A stretch of DNA of 64,000 bases from Enterococcus saigonensis (GCF_011397115.1 NZ_AP022822.1:851001-915000), one strand, 5' to 3'. Counted from the stretch's first letter, positions 51,210 to 60,557 are shown. Notes: generated from the letters alone by a model not told the origin. A program made the numbers and translations.

Positions 51210-52076
51210 ATGAAAAAATCTACAAAACTTTATAAAATCTTTGTCTATGTTGCCCTCATCACTTTGGCAATCTCGATTGTTATACCGATTGCATGGGTAT
51301 TTTTAGCATCCGTCAAAGAAAATTCAGAGTTTTACGGCGATCCTTGGGCAATGCCAAAGGGATTTTATATCGATAACTTTATTGCCGCTTTTGAAAAAGC
51401 GAATATGGGCCTTTATATGTGGAATTCAATTAAGGTAACCGCGGTGGCCTTAGTTATTCTAATTATTGTGGCGCTTCCAGCAGCGTATGTTTTAGCTCGT
51501 TTTAAATTTAAAGGGCGCGGAATTTTAAATACATTATTTATGATGGGACTATTTATTAACTCCAACTATATTGTCGTACCAATTTTTCTAATGCTATTAG
51601 ATGGCGATAATGCATTACGAAAAGTCAGTGGACAAGGATTCTTTATTGATAATTTGTTTGTTCTCGCCCTCGTTTATGCCGCAACAGCATTGCCTTTTAC
51701 GATTTATTTATTATCGAATTATTTTCGTACATTGTCTTCTTCTTATGAAGAAGCAGCTTACATTGATGGTGCCGGCTTTTTTAAAACGTTGGTGGTCGTC
51801 ATGGCTCCTCTGGCAAAACCAAGTATTATTACGGTTATTTTATTTAATTTCTTGAGCTTTTGGAATGAGTATATTATCGCCTTAACCTTGATTCCAGGTC
51901 CTAATAAAACGTTACCGGTAGGGCTGATTAATTTAATGGCTGGTCAAAAAGCAGCTGCTAATTATGGACAATTGTATGCCGGTTTAGTAATTGTGATGTT
52001 ACCTACATTAATTTTATATATTTTAGTTCAAAAACAATTAACCCAAGGAATGACAGTTGGTGGGAATAAGGAATAG
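51210..52076 (+). CDS. Sugar ABC transporter permease (MalG-like)
   Basis: A 288-residue partner permease with six helices and the EAA loop EEAAYIDGAGFFKTLVVVMAPL. It lies 12 bp after the first permease with RBS AGGAGGGG, and 11 bp before the phosphorylase gene. Confidence 0.94.
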   Translation: MKKSTKLYKIFVYVALITLAISIVIPIAWVFLASVKENSEFYGDPWAMPKGFYIDNFIAAFEKANMGLYMWNSIKVTAVALVILIIVALPAAYVLARFKFKGRGILNTLFMMGLFINSNYIVVPIFLMLLDGDNALRKVSGQGFFIDNLFVLALVYAATALPFTIYLLSNYFRTLSSSYEEAAYIDGAGFFKTLVVVMAPLAKPSIITVILFNFLSFWNEYIIALTLIPGPNKTLPVGLINLMAGQKAAANYGQLYAGLVIVMLPTLILYILVQKQLTQGMTVGGNKE

Positions 52077-52087
52077 GAGAGACGAAA

Positions 52088-54241
52088 ATGGAAAAAGGAA
52101 GAGTAACCATTCCAAGTGAAAGTAATTTCTTGGCAGAAACGAAACGTTTAATGGCTTTATGGGGGGCAGATGCTATTCGTGATAGCGATGGCACCAAACT
52201 TGATGAAGAGTTAAAACAAATTGGAGCTAAGATTTATACAACTTACTTTGTAGCAAGAGGACATAATGACTTTGCTGAAAAACACTTGGAAGAGGTACAG
52301 CAAGCATTTTTATTAAGTGAACGTGTCACTGCTACAGAAACAACACCTAAGATTTGGTTTATGAAGGGTTATTTGGCAGAACAATTGCAACCGAATTATC
52401 GGGAAAATCCCAAAGATTTATGGGAAGTTTATGATCGAACAACCGGTGAAAAAATAGCAAGTGAAAACTGGGAAGTAGATCAAGAACAAAATTTTGTTTC
52501 TTTGAAAAAATGGCAACCCTATCATGAATACACGGTTTCTTTTTTGGCAAGTATGATTTGGGACCCAACTCAGATGTATAACCATATTACCAATGATTGG
52601 GGAGAAAAACCTCATGAAATCCCATTTGATATCAGACAACCAGAATCCAACGCATTTGTTAAAAATTTTTTAATAAACTGGCTAGCTGATAATCCAGATA
52701 CAGATGTAGTTCGGTTTACGACATTCTTTTATCATTTTACACTATTTTTCAATGATCAGAAAAAAGAAAAATTTGTGGATTGGTTTGGTTATGGTTCGAC
52801 TGTCTCTTTACGGGCATTAAAAGAATTTGAAAAAGAATATGGGTACAAATTGCACGCAGAAGATTTTATTGACGAGGGCTATTACAATTCACCGTTTCGC
52901 GTACCTTCGCAAGCTTTTTTAGATTATATTGATTTTGTTCAACGTTTTGTTGCAAATGAGGCCAAGAAATTGGTCGAAATTGTACATGATGCTAATCGGG
53001 AAGCCATGATGTTTTTAGGGGATAACTGGATTGGAACAGAGCCGTATGGCCCACACTTCAAAGAAATTGGGCTAGATGCTGTTGTAGGTAGCGTAGGCAA
53101 CGGGACGACTTTACGAATGATCTCAGAGATTCCTCATGTGAAATATACTGAAGGAAGGTTTTTACCATACTTTTTCCCAGATGTTTTTTATGAAGGAAAT
53201 GATCCTACAATTGAAGCAAAAGAAAACTGGTTGACAGCACGACGCGCTATTTTGCGTAAACCAGTCGATCGGATTGGCTATGGCGGTTATTTATCACTAG
53301 CTAATAAATTCCCAGAATTTGTTGACTACGTCAGCAGTGTGACTGCAGAATTTCGCGATTTGTATGCAAGAATAGCAGACGTCACGCCTTATGTAGGTAT
53401 AAAAGTAGGGATTTTAAATGCTTGGGGAAAATTGCGTTCGTGGCAAACACATATGGTCGCGCATGCTTTATGGTATCAACAAATTTATAGCTATCTTGGT
53501 GTATTAGAATCCTTATCAGGTCAAAAGATTGCCGTTGAATTTTTGAATTTTACGGATATAAAAACAGGTATTCCAGCAGACATTGATGTTTTAATCAATG
53601 TGGGAGACGCTGGTACTGCTTTTTCTGGTGGCAAAAATTGGCAGGATGCTACGCTAATTGCAACTTTAACCAAGTGGGTAGCAAATGGTGGTGGTTTGAT
53701 TGGAATTGGAGAACCAACTGCTTATTTTGCCAACGGTCGGTTCTTCCAATTGGCTCATATTTTAGGTGTTGATAAAGAATTAGGCTTTAGTTTGTCGACA
53801 GATAAATATTTTAAAGATGAAGTATCAGAGCATTTCATCATCGATAAAGCAACACAGATAGACTTTGGCGAAAGACAAAAAAATATTTATGCATTATCAG
53901 AAAAGACGCAGATTTTACGTTATTTTGACGGAAGCGTACAATTGGCTACACACGATTTTTCTAACGGACGTGGCGTATATTTCAGTGGTATGCCTTATTC
54001 ACCAGAAAATGCGCAAATCTTTTTACGCGCTATTTATTATGCGGCTCATAAAGAAGCCGAACTAAATATTTGGTATGCGGAGAACCCTGATGTGGAAGTC
54101 CACGCTTACCCTGAAAAAAGACAATATGCTGTGGTAAACAATACTGATGAAAAACAAGTGTCAAAAATTTATACAGACAAAAGAAATTATGTAATTACAT
54201 TAGCTCCTGGGGCAATTGAATGGAGGAACTACGATGAGTAA
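52088..54241 (+). CDS. 1,3-beta-galactosyl-N-acetylhexosamine phosphorylase (GH112)
   Basis: A 717-residue enzyme that cleaves galacto-N-biose or lacto-N-biose with phosphate, giving Gal-1-P and GalNAc or GlcNAc. It matches the bifidobacterial enzyme along its length: GRVTIPSESNF, LWGADAIRDSDGT, DVVRFTTFFYHFTLFF, MMFLGDNWIGTEPYG (Asp312, equivalent to the general acid near 313 there), VGSVGNGTT and TEGRFLPYFFPDVFYEGNDP. It has a TIM-barrel N-half, then a Rossmann-like domain (INVGDAGTAFSGG) and a beta tail. It is cytoplasmic and acts on the sugar delivered by the adjoining ABC genes. ATG 52088 follows TAGGAGAG. Confidence 0.94.
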   Translation: MEKGRVTIPSESNFLAETKRLMALWGADAIRDSDGTKLDEELKQIGAKIYTTYFVARGHNDFAEKHLEEVQQAFLLSERVTATETTPKIWFMKGYLAEQLQPNYRENPKDLWEVYDRTTGEKIASENWEVDQEQNFVSLKKWQPYHEYTVSFLASMIWDPTQMYNHITNDWGEKPHEIPFDIRQPESNAFVKNFLINWLADNPDTDVVRFTTFFYHFTLFFNDQKKEKFVDWFGYGSTVSLRALKEFEKEYGYKLHAEDFIDEGYYNSPFRVPSQAFLDYIDFVQRFVANEAKKLVEIVHDANREAMMFLGDNWIGTEPYGPHFKEIGLDAVVGSVGNGTTLRMISEIPHVKYTEGRFLPYFFPDVFYEGNDPTIEAKENWLTARRAILRKPVDRIGYGGYLSLANKFPEFVDYVSSVTAEFRDLYARIADVTPYVGIKVGILNAWGKLRSWQTHMVAHALWYQQIYSYLGVLESLSGQKIAVEFLNFTDIKTGIPADIDVLINVGDAGTAFSGGKNWQDATLIATLTKWVANGGGLIGIGEPTAYFANGRFFQLAHILGVDKELGFSLSTDKYFKDEVSEHFIIDKATQIDFGERQKNIYALSEKTQILRYFDGSVQLATHDFSNGRGVYFSGMPYSPENAQIFLRAIYYAAHKEAELNIWYAENPDVEVHAYPEKRQYAVVNNTDEKQVSKIYTDKRNYVITLAPGAIEWRNYDE

Positions 54242-54398
54242 AGCAAAGTTTTGGTTGCAAAGTGTCGTCTTTATCGTCTGTTTTTTATTCATTGTTTATG
54301 GTCAAAAAAATATTGGTTATGCAGGTTTAGCGTTGCAAGTAGTCGGTTTAGTTGGACTCCTCGGTCTTTTATGGCGCTATAACAAAAATTATCAGTAG
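54234..54398 (+). CDS. Two-helix miniprotein of the phosphorylase island
   Basis: A 54-residue protein with two hydrophobic helices (about 6-23 and 28-47) and a short basic end (WRYNKNYQ). Its ATG 54234 overlaps the phosphorylase stop by 8 bp, with RBS GGAGG inside that gene. The ROK kinase gene follows after 11 bp, so it is an authentic operon member. No family recognised; possibly a transporter accessory subunit. Confidence 0.8.
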   Translation: MSKAKFWLQSVVFIVCFLFIVYGQKNIGYAGLALQVVGLVGLLGLLWRYNKNYQ

Positions 54399-54409
54399 GA
54401 GATGGCAAA

Positions 54410-55303
54410 ATGAAATATGCAATCGGTATTGATATTGGGGGAACAAAAGTTGCAGGTGGTTTGGTAGATGAGATGGGAAATGTAACCCACATTACTCGTC
54501 TACCTTCAAATCCCAGTAATCGTGAGGGAATGTTTGCTGTTGTTTGTCGCGTAATCGAACAAGTTTTGGTTGATAGTAAGTTATCTGCTCATGAAGTATG
54601 TGTAGGCTTAGGTATTCCGGGTTTAGTAGATCGTGAAGCGGGAATAGCAGTTTTTCAAAATAATTTGGCATGGGAAAATTTTCCGGTAGTAGCGCGATTA
54701 AGAGAAGCTTTTCCAGCAATGAAAAAAATTGTAATTGATAATGATGTCTACCAAGCAACAAGAGCAGAATGGAATTATGCTGGTCTAAAGGAAGAAGAAT
54801 TATTAGTCTATATCACCATTAGTACAGGTCTGTCTTGTGCGATTATGACAAGAGGTGACTTTATTCGCGGAAATGGATTTGCTGGTGAACTTGGTCTCAT
54901 TCCCTTAAAAGAAAAAAATGGACATATCTATTCTGTCGAACAAAGTGCAGCTGGTCCTGCATTAGCAGAACGAGGAAAAGAGGCCTATAACGATGGCACT
55001 GTAACACCAGAAGAAATTTTTAGACGTTATCGTTTGGGAGAACCGCTAGCAAAAGAATTGGTAGAGGCATGGAGTAAAGATGTTAGCCAGGCTGTATATA
55101 CCATTGTTTCATTGTTAGATCCTCAAAAAATTATTTTTGGCGGTAGTGTAATGACTTTAAATCCTGATTTGCTTCCCTTGATTAAAACAAAATTAGGAGA
55201 ATGGATTGTTCCCGCACAAAGTCATAGTATTACCAGTTTGGGCATCTCGCCTTATCCAAACACTGGTGGAATCATTGGAGCGGGATTACATGCGTTAAAT
55301 TGA
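54410..55303 (+). CDS. ROK-family sugar kinase lacking the zinc motif
   Basis: A 297-residue kinase: nucleotide loop GIDIGGTKVAGGLVD, catalytic Asp112 in DNDVYQATRAEW, and the phosphate-binding FGGSVM motif. The ROK signature normally reads GEIGH...CxCGxxGCxE; here it is GELGLIPL (His is Leu163) followed by KEKNGHIYSVEQ with no Cys. Zinc-free ROK kinases exist, but this makes substrate prediction unsafe. In context it probably phosphorylates the HexNAc released by the phosphorylase. RBS TAGGAG precedes ATG 54410. Confidence 0.88.
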   Translation: MKYAIGIDIGGTKVAGGLVDEMGNVTHITRLPSNPSNREGMFAVVCRVIEQVLVDSKLSAHEVCVGLGIPGLVDREAGIAVFQNNLAWENFPVVARLREAFPAMKKIVIDNDVYQATRAEWNYAGLKEEELLVYITISTGLSCAIMTRGDFIRGNGFAGELGLIPLKEKNGHIYSVEQSAAGPALAERGKEAYNDGTVTPEEIFRRYRLGEPLAKELVEAWSKDVSQAVYTIVSLLDPQKIIFGGSVMTLNPDLLPLIKTKLGEWIVPAQSHSITSLGISPYPNTGGIIGAGLHALN

Positions 55304-55309
55304 AGATTT

Positions 55310-55356
55310 AAGGCTAATTTTTGTGTGATTTTATCAGACAAAAAATTAGCCTTTTT
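55310..55356 (+). terminator. Terminator at the end of the phosphorylase operon
   Basis: AAGGCTAATTTTT (55310-55322) pairs with AAAAATTAGCC, followed by T5. It is the right edge of the island. Confidence 0.88.
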
Positions 55357-55503
55357 CTTGTTGTTATCTGAGACGGTTTCACATAAGTTGCAAATAGAAG
55401 GAAGTGGGTTTTTATAGCCTTTGATTCAAAATAATGATAAACTATTAACGAATATGCTGGATTGCAGATAACCTTTTGGTGCTAGTAAATAAGGAGGATA
55501 GCC

Positions 55504-56061
55504 ATGATTTCAGTAAATGATTTTAAAACAGGTTTAACGATTGAAGTCGACGGTGATATTTGGCGTGTGGTAGATTTTCAACACGTAAAACCTGGCAAAG
55601 GCGCAGCTTTTGTCCGTTCAAAATTAAAGAATTTACGTAATGGTGCGGTACAAGAAAAAACTTTTCGTGCCGGTGAAAAAGTTGCAAAAGCGCAAATTGA
55701 TAATCGTAAAATGCAATACCTGTATGAAAGTGGCGACAGCCATGTCTTTATGGATTTGGAAACTTATGAACAAATTGAGATTCCAACGCAACAGATTAGA
55801 GACGAATTGAAATATATGTTAGAGAATATGGAAGTTACAGTTATTATGTATGGTTCAGAGATTCTAGGTGTGGATTTGCCAAACACAGTTGTCTTAGAAG
55901 TTGCTGAAACAGAACCCAACATTAAAGGGGATACCTCTTCAGGTGGTTCAAAACCAGCAATTATGGAAACTGGTGTAACTGTTAACGTACCGTTTTTTGT
56001 TAATCAAGGGGATAAATTGATTGTTAATACAACTGACGGTTCATATGTCTCGCGGGCATAA
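55504..56061 (+). CDS. efp: Elongation factor P
   Basis: Relieves ribosome stalling at polyproline. The 185-residue protein has three OB-like domains and the loop HVKPGKGAAF with Lys32, the residue modified in this family. RBS AAGGAGGA precedes ATG 55504. First gene of the efp-asp23-nusB group. A TTGATT-16-TATTAA promoter candidate lies at 55421-55448. Confidence 0.97.
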   Translation: MISVNDFKTGLTIEVDGDIWRVVDFQHVKPGKGAAFVRSKLKNLRNGAVQEKTFRAGEKVAKAQIDNRKMQYLYESGDSHVFMDLETYEQIEIPTQQIRDELKYMLENMEVTVIMYGSEILGVDLPNTVVLEVAETEPNIKGDTSSGGSKPAIMETGVTVNVPFFVNQGDKLIVNTTDGSYVSRA

Positions 56062-56087
56062 TTGTAATTAGACTGGAGGAAGTCACT

Positions 56088-56510
56088 GTGGCTGAGGAAA
56101 AGAATTTAGTATTAGATGCAAATCAAGATTTAGGTGAAATTGTAATCGCTCCGGAAGTGATTGAAATTATTATTGGAATTGCCGCTTCTAAGGTTGATGG
56201 TGTTTATGATATGCAAGGTAGTTTTACTAGTAATGTTACGCAATTACTAGGTCGTTCGAATCATGGTAAAGGGGTTTCTTTAACCATCGATGAAACCGGA
56301 ATTAAGGTTGACCTTTACTGCTACATGAAGTATGGTGTTTCTGTACCAAAAACAGCGATGGAGATTCAAGAGCGAGTAAAACAGCAAGTATTGTTCATGA
56401 CCGATGTTGAACTAGCTGAGGTAAATGTACATGTTGTGGCGGTCGTACCAGAAAAAATTGAAACGCCAGACTTAGATGAATTATTTGAAAATGAGGAAGA
56501 AAATGAGTAA
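56088..56510 (+). CDS. Asp23/Gls24-family envelope stress protein
   Basis: A 140-residue Asp23-family protein (YqhY-like): GEIVIAPEVIEIIIGIAASKVDGVY and VDLYCYMKYGVSVPKTAMEIQERVK. The YqhY branch sits between efp and nusB and is linked to acetyl-CoA carboxylase control in Bacillus. GTG 56088 follows TGGAGGAAG. It overlaps nusB by 8 bp. Confidence 0.93.
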   Translation: MAEEKNLVLDANQDLGEIVIAPEVIEIIIGIAASKVDGVYDMQGSFTSNVTQLLGRSNHGKGVSLTIDETGIKVDLYCYMKYGVSVPKTAMEIQERVKQQVLFMTDVELAEVNVHVVAVVPEKIETPDLDELFENEEENE

Positions 56511-56952
56511 AGAATTATCTCGTCATGAGATCCGAAAAATGGCCTTACAAGCTTTATTTCCTTTGGATTTTAATCAGGATTTAGACAAAAAAGATGCCAT
56601 TATGCAAGCAATTGAGTTAGAACACCACGAAATGGTGGATGAAGAACAAGAAAATTTTGTCCCAGCTTATTTAGATCGGCTGGTTGCAGGCGTTTGTGAA
56701 CACAAAGAAAACTTAGATGAGTTGATTCAAAAACATCTAAAAAAAGGTTGGAGTGTTAAACGTCTTTCTAAAATGGATTTGTGTATTTTACGCATTGCCA
56801 GCTATGAGATGTTGTATGAAAAAGATATTCCGAATAAGGTAGCTTTAAATGAAGCGTTAGAGTTAACCAAGACATTTAGTGATGATCAATCCCGTAAATT
56901 CGTTAATGGAGTTTTATCTGCAATCAATACAGATTTGATTAAAGAAGTATAG
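56503..56952 (+). CDS. nusB: Transcription antitermination factor NusB
   Basis: A 149-residue all-helical factor that binds boxA of rRNA transcripts with S10. Signatures: LSRHEIRKMALQALF, IASYEMLYEKDIPNKVALNEALELTKTFSDDQSRKFVNGVL. ATG 56503 is preceded by GAGGAAG and overlaps the Asp23 stop. A terminator at 56982 follows. Confidence 0.96.
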   Translation: MSKELSRHEIRKMALQALFPLDFNQDLDKKDAIMQAIELEHHEMVDEEQENFVPAYLDRLVAGVCEHKENLDELIQKHLKKGWSVKRLSKMDLCILRIASYEMLYEKDIPNKVALNEALELTKTFSDDQSRKFVNGVLSAINTDLIKEV

Positions 56953-56981
56953 GGATGTATTAATAAAAAATGTACGAAACT

Positions 56982-57022
56982 AAGACAGACAAGAATCTTT
57001 TTTGATTCTTGTCTGTCTTTCT
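56982..57022 (+). terminator. Terminator after nusB
   Basis: AAGACAGACAAGAATC (56982-56997) pairs with GATTCTTGTCTGTCTT (57004-57019). Confidence 0.9.
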
Positions 57023-57141
57023 TATTGAAGGCAAAGGAAATGGTATTAATTTAGGGATAAAATACTAACAATTATGAAAAAATTTTCGCTGGTAAATTTT
57101 CAGTAAAAGACGACAAGAACTTTCAAATTAAAAGCTCCCTA

Positions 57142-57150
57142 TGCTAGAAT
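57142..57150 (+). promoter_or_regulatory. Extended -10 promoter of the folD operon
   Basis: TGCTAGAAT (57142-57150) is an extended -10, 29 bp before the folD start. Confidence 0.55.
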
Positions 57151-57179
57151 AGGGCTAAATGAATGAAAGAGGCGATTTT

Positions 57180-58037
57180 GTGGCCCAACTATTAGATGGA
57201 AAAAAATTAGCAGCAACGATGCAGGCAGAAATGAAAATTGAAGTAGCGGAAATAAAAGCTAGAGATGCCAAAGTCCCAGGGTTAGTGGTCATTTTAGTCG
57301 GTGAAGATGCTGCGAGTCAAATTTATGTGCGCAATAAAGAAACTGCTGCAGCAAAAATGGGAATTTTTTCTAAAATCGATCGCCGTCCTATAAATATTAC
57401 CGAAAAAGAATTATTAGATTTAATTAAAATCTATAACGAAGACGAGCGTTTTCATGGCATTTTAGTGCAATTACCATTACCTGCTCACATTGATGAAGAA
57501 AAAGTAATTATGGCTATTGATCCTAAAAAAGATGTAGATGGTTTTCATCCTTTAAATATTGGAAGATTGTTTGCAGGAGATCCATTAATGATTCCTTGTA
57601 CACCGTATGGGATAATGAAACTTTTAGAGGCTTATAATATTTCAATAATCGGGAAGAATGCTGTAGTTATTGGTCGTAGCAATATTGTCGGTAAACCAAT
57701 GGCGCATCTTTTATTACAAGAAAATGCGACAGTAACGATCGCACATTCAAAAACTAAAAATTTACCAGAAATTGCTAAAAAAGCAGATATTTTAGTTGCA
57801 GCTGTTGGGGTCGGTCATTTGGTTACTGAAGACTATGTTAAAGCGGGTGCTGTAGTAATAGATGTTGGTATGAATCGGGATAAAAATAATAAATTAATTG
57901 GCGATGTGGATTTTGCTGCAGTTGAACCAATCGCAGACTTTATTACACCGGTTCCTGGAGGCGTTGGCCCGATGACGATTACAATGCTTTTATATCAAAC
58001 AATTAAAGCGTATAACATACAGAAATCAGGTGTTTAA
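57180..58037 (+). CDS. folD: Methylenetetrahydrofolate dehydrogenase/cyclohydrolase
   Basis: Bifunctional one-carbon enzyme of 285 residues. Signatures: VGEDAASQIYVRNKE, the catalytic Lys region, LVQLPLPAHIDE, VDGFHPLN, the NADP loop VIGRSNIVGKPMAHLL and PVPGGVGPMT. GTG 57180 is chosen for length and RBS (AAAGAGG); ATG 57159 would add seven residues. It is adjacent to xseA. Confidence 0.96.
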   Translation: MAQLLDGKKLAATMQAEMKIEVAEIKARDAKVPGLVVILVGEDAASQIYVRNKETAAAKMGIFSKIDRRPINITEKELLDLIKIYNEDERFHGILVQLPLPAHIDEEKVIMAIDPKKDVDGFHPLNIGRLFAGDPLMIPCTPYGIMKLLEAYNISIIGKNAVVIGRSNIVGKPMAHLLLQENATVTIAHSKTKNLPEIAKKADILVAAVGVGHLVTEDYVKAGAVVIDVGMNRDKNNKLIGDVDFAAVEPIADFITPVPGGVGPMTITMLLYQTIKAYNIQKSGV

Positions 58038-59390
58038 ATGGCACAGGAGTATTTAACAGTTACAGCTTTGACCAAGTATCTAAAACGTAAATTTGAGGTA
58101 GATCCTTATTTGGAAAAAGTCTATCTGACAGGAGAAATATCTAATTTTCGTTTGCGACCAAATCATCAATATTTTTCTTTGAAAGATGATGGTGCTAAGA
58201 TTTCTGCGGTGATGTTTAAAGGGGCATTTAGTAAATTAAAATTTCAACCTGAAGAAGGTATGAAAGTTTTTGTTATTGGTCGTATTTCTCTTTTTGAAGC
58301 TAGTGGAAACTACCAGATTTATGTGGAACAAATGGTACCTGATGGTGTAGGAGCTTTATATCAAGCCTATGAACAGTTAAAAGCAAAATTAGAAAAAGAA
58401 GGATTATTCTTAGCGCCAAAAAAGCGATTGCCTAAATATCCCAAAAAAATTGCTGTGTTAACTAGTCCCAGTGGAGCGGTCATTCGTGATATCATGACAA
58501 CTGTAAAAAGACGGTATCCTATTGCTGAAATTACGTTATTTCCTACTGTAGTACAAGGGGATAAAGCGGCTGGAAATGTCGTAACTAACATTGAACGTGT
58601 AGAAGAATTAGGTGATTTTGATACCATGATTATAGGTCGCGGTGGAGGTTCGATTGAGGATTTATGGCCCTTTAATGAAGAGAAAGTCGCACGGGCAATC
58701 TTTAATGCTAAAACACCGATTATTTCTTCTGTAGGACACGAAACAGATACGACGATTGCCGATTTGGTAGCAGATGTGCGGGCAGCAACCCCTACTGCCG
58801 CAGCTGAATTGGCTGTACCAGTATTAAGTGATGAAATTTTAAAAATCAAGGAACGACAGACTCGATTAGAACAAGCTTTTATGCATCAATTAACATTAAA
58901 AAAAGAGCGCTATGAACGCTTACGGAGTTCCTATGTATTACGACAACCAGAACGTTTGTATGATGCACAGGCAATTAAGTTAGATCAATTGACACAACGT
59001 TTGATACAAAGCACACAAAACCGTCTTTTTGAAGAAGAAAAAAAAGTTATGCAATTGGATCATCATTTACGGCAAATTAATCCTAAAAATAAAGTAAATG
59101 AATTAAAGCAGCATCAGGCGTATTTACACGAGCGGTTAGAAAAAAGTATTTACCAATTATTACATCAAAAGCAACAATCTTTTGCAAATGCAGTTCAATC
59201 TTTGGATTTATTAAGTCCATTAAAGATTATGGGACGTGGCTATAGCTATACCACAAAAGGCGATAATCTGATTAAAAGTATTGGAGAAATTGCTGTAACC
59301 GATACAATAGTTGTTCATTATCAAGATGGGGAAGCAACAGCAGAAATTAAAAAAGTTGAAGCAATGGAAAACAGAGAAGCAAGCAAATGA
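58038..59390 (+). CDS. xseA: Exonuclease VII large subunit
   Basis: A 450-residue nuclease subunit with an N-terminal OB fold (YLTGEISNFRLRPNHQYFSL), the catalytic core (TSPSGAVIRDI, GRGGGSIEDLWPFN, SVGHETDTTIAD, RAATPTAAAE), a long coiled coil and a C-terminal GRGYSYTTK. It directly follows folD. Confidence 0.97.
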   Translation: MAQEYLTVTALTKYLKRKFEVDPYLEKVYLTGEISNFRLRPNHQYFSLKDDGAKISAVMFKGAFSKLKFQPEEGMKVFVIGRISLFEASGNYQIYVEQMVPDGVGALYQAYEQLKAKLEKEGLFLAPKKRLPKYPKKIAVLTSPSGAVIRDIMTTVKRRYPIAEITLFPTVVQGDKAAGNVVTNIERVEELGDFDTMIIGRGGGSIEDLWPFNEEKVARAIFNAKTPIISSVGHETDTTIADLVADVRAATPTAAAELAVPVLSDEILKIKERQTRLEQAFMHQLTLKKERYERLRSSYVLRQPERLYDAQAIKLDQLTQRLIQSTQNRLFEEEKKVMQLDHHLRQINPKNKVNELKQHQAYLHERLEKSIYQLLHQKQQSFANAVQSLDLLSPLKIMGRGYSYTTKGDNLIKSIGEIAVTDTIVVHYQDGEATAEIKKVEAMENREASK

Positions 59391-59439
59391 ATTAGCGAAA
59401 GCTTTTTTAAGACAACTTATTGACAAGATGGAGGAAATA

Positions 59440-59661
59440 ATGGCTAAACAAACATTTGAAGAATCATTGCAAGAATTAGAAGTAATCGTAAAGCAGTTAG
59501 AGCAAGGAGATGTTCCGTTAGAAGAAGCTTTGACAGCCTTTAAAAAAGGAATTACATTAAGTAAACAATGTCAAGAAACATTGACAAATGCCGAAGATGC
59601 CTTAACAAAAATTATGCAAGAAAACGGGGAAGCTGTTGTTTTTGAAGAGGATATAAAATGA
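59440..59661 (+). CDS. xseB: Exonuclease VII small subunit
   Basis: A 73-residue helical hairpin protein: FEESLQELEVIVKQLEQGDVPLEEAL. ATG 59440 follows GGAGG; the open frame upstream overlaps xseA but is not family sequence. It overlaps ispA by 4 bp (ATGA). Confidence 0.96.
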   Translation: MAKQTFEESLQELEVIVKQLEQGDVPLEEALTAFKKGITLSKQCQETLTNAEDALTKIMQENGEAVVFEEDIK

Positions 59662-60557
59662 GCTTATTAACGACTTTTAAAAAAGAACACCTTACGCAAG
59701 TTGAGATTGAAATGCGTAATTTCTTAAGACAACAAACAACAGACGAAACATTACTAAAAAGTATGCTCTATTCTATTGATGCAGGAGGAAAAAGGCTACG
59801 TCCACTGTTATTACTAGCTACAATTACAGGCTTTGAAAAAGAAATAAAACGGGGAATGTATCAAGTCGCAGCAGCTGTAGAAATGATTCACACCTACTCG
59901 CTAATTCATGATGATCTACCAGCAATGGATGACGATCAGCTGCGCCGTGGCTTGCCAACGAATCATGTGAAATTTGGTGCCGGTATGGCAACGTTAGCTG
60001 GTGATGGACTTTTGACAGAAGCTTTTCACTTATTAAGTCAATCAGAATTAGACAGCGATTTATGTTTATTGTTAGTACAAAATTTGGCAAAAGCTAGCGG
60101 TAGTTTTGGGATGGTTGCTGGTCAAGCCGCTGATGTGCAAGCAGAAGGAAAACAATTACAATTGCAAGAAATGACCTATATACATCAGCGTAAAACGGGT
60201 GCTTTATTTACTTTTGCGATTACTGCTGGTGGTTTACTTGCGCAACAAGAAGAGAGTGTTGTGGATTTATTACAAATTTTAGCAGGTCATTTGGGATTAG
60301 CTTTTCAAATTCGGGATGATTTATTAGATGTGACGGCTACTACGGAACAATTAGGTAAAAATGTTGGACACGATGCGGCTTTGAATAAAAGTACGTACCC
60401 AGCTTTATTAGGAGTAGATAAAAGCTATCAATTGTTTGCCGCAGAGTTAGCGGCTACAAAGAATTGTATTGAGAAATTAGGAGAAGTTTCTTTTGCAAAA
60501 CCGGATTTATTGCTAACGTTAATAGAAGAATTGACCTTGGAGGCAAGGGAAAAATGA
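59658..60557 (+). CDS. ispA: Polyprenyl (farnesyl) diphosphate synthase
   Basis: A 299-residue trans-prenyl synthase with the first Asp-rich motif IHDDLPAMDDDQLRRG and the second IRDDLLD, plus GGKRLRPLL. It extends DMAPP with IPP, most likely to farnesyl diphosphate. It overlaps xseB and tlyA by 4 bp each. Confidence 0.95.
   Translation: MSLLTTFKKEHLTQVEIEMRNFLRQQTTDETLLKSMLYSIDAGGKRLRPLLLLATITGFEKEIKRGMYQVAAAVEMIHTYSLIHDDLPAMDDDQLRRGLPTNHVKFGAGMATLAGDGLLTEAFHLLSQSELDSDLCLLLVQNLAKASGSFGMVAGQAADVQAEGKQLQLQEMTYIHQRKTGALFTFAITAGGLLAQQEESVVDLLQILAGHLGLAFQIRDDLLDVTATTEQLGKNVGHDAALNKSTYPALLGVDKSYQLFAAELAATKNCIEKLGEVSFAKPDLLLTLIEELTLEAREK

Noticed and set aside
54492..54761. 89-codon minus frame over the ROK kinase
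   Set aside because: Antisense shadow without RBS; the plus-strand ROK motifs are decisive.
58367..58849. 160-codon open frame on the minus strand
   Set aside because: It is antisense to the conserved catalytic part of xseA, has no RBS and resembles no protein family; a codon-bias shadow.
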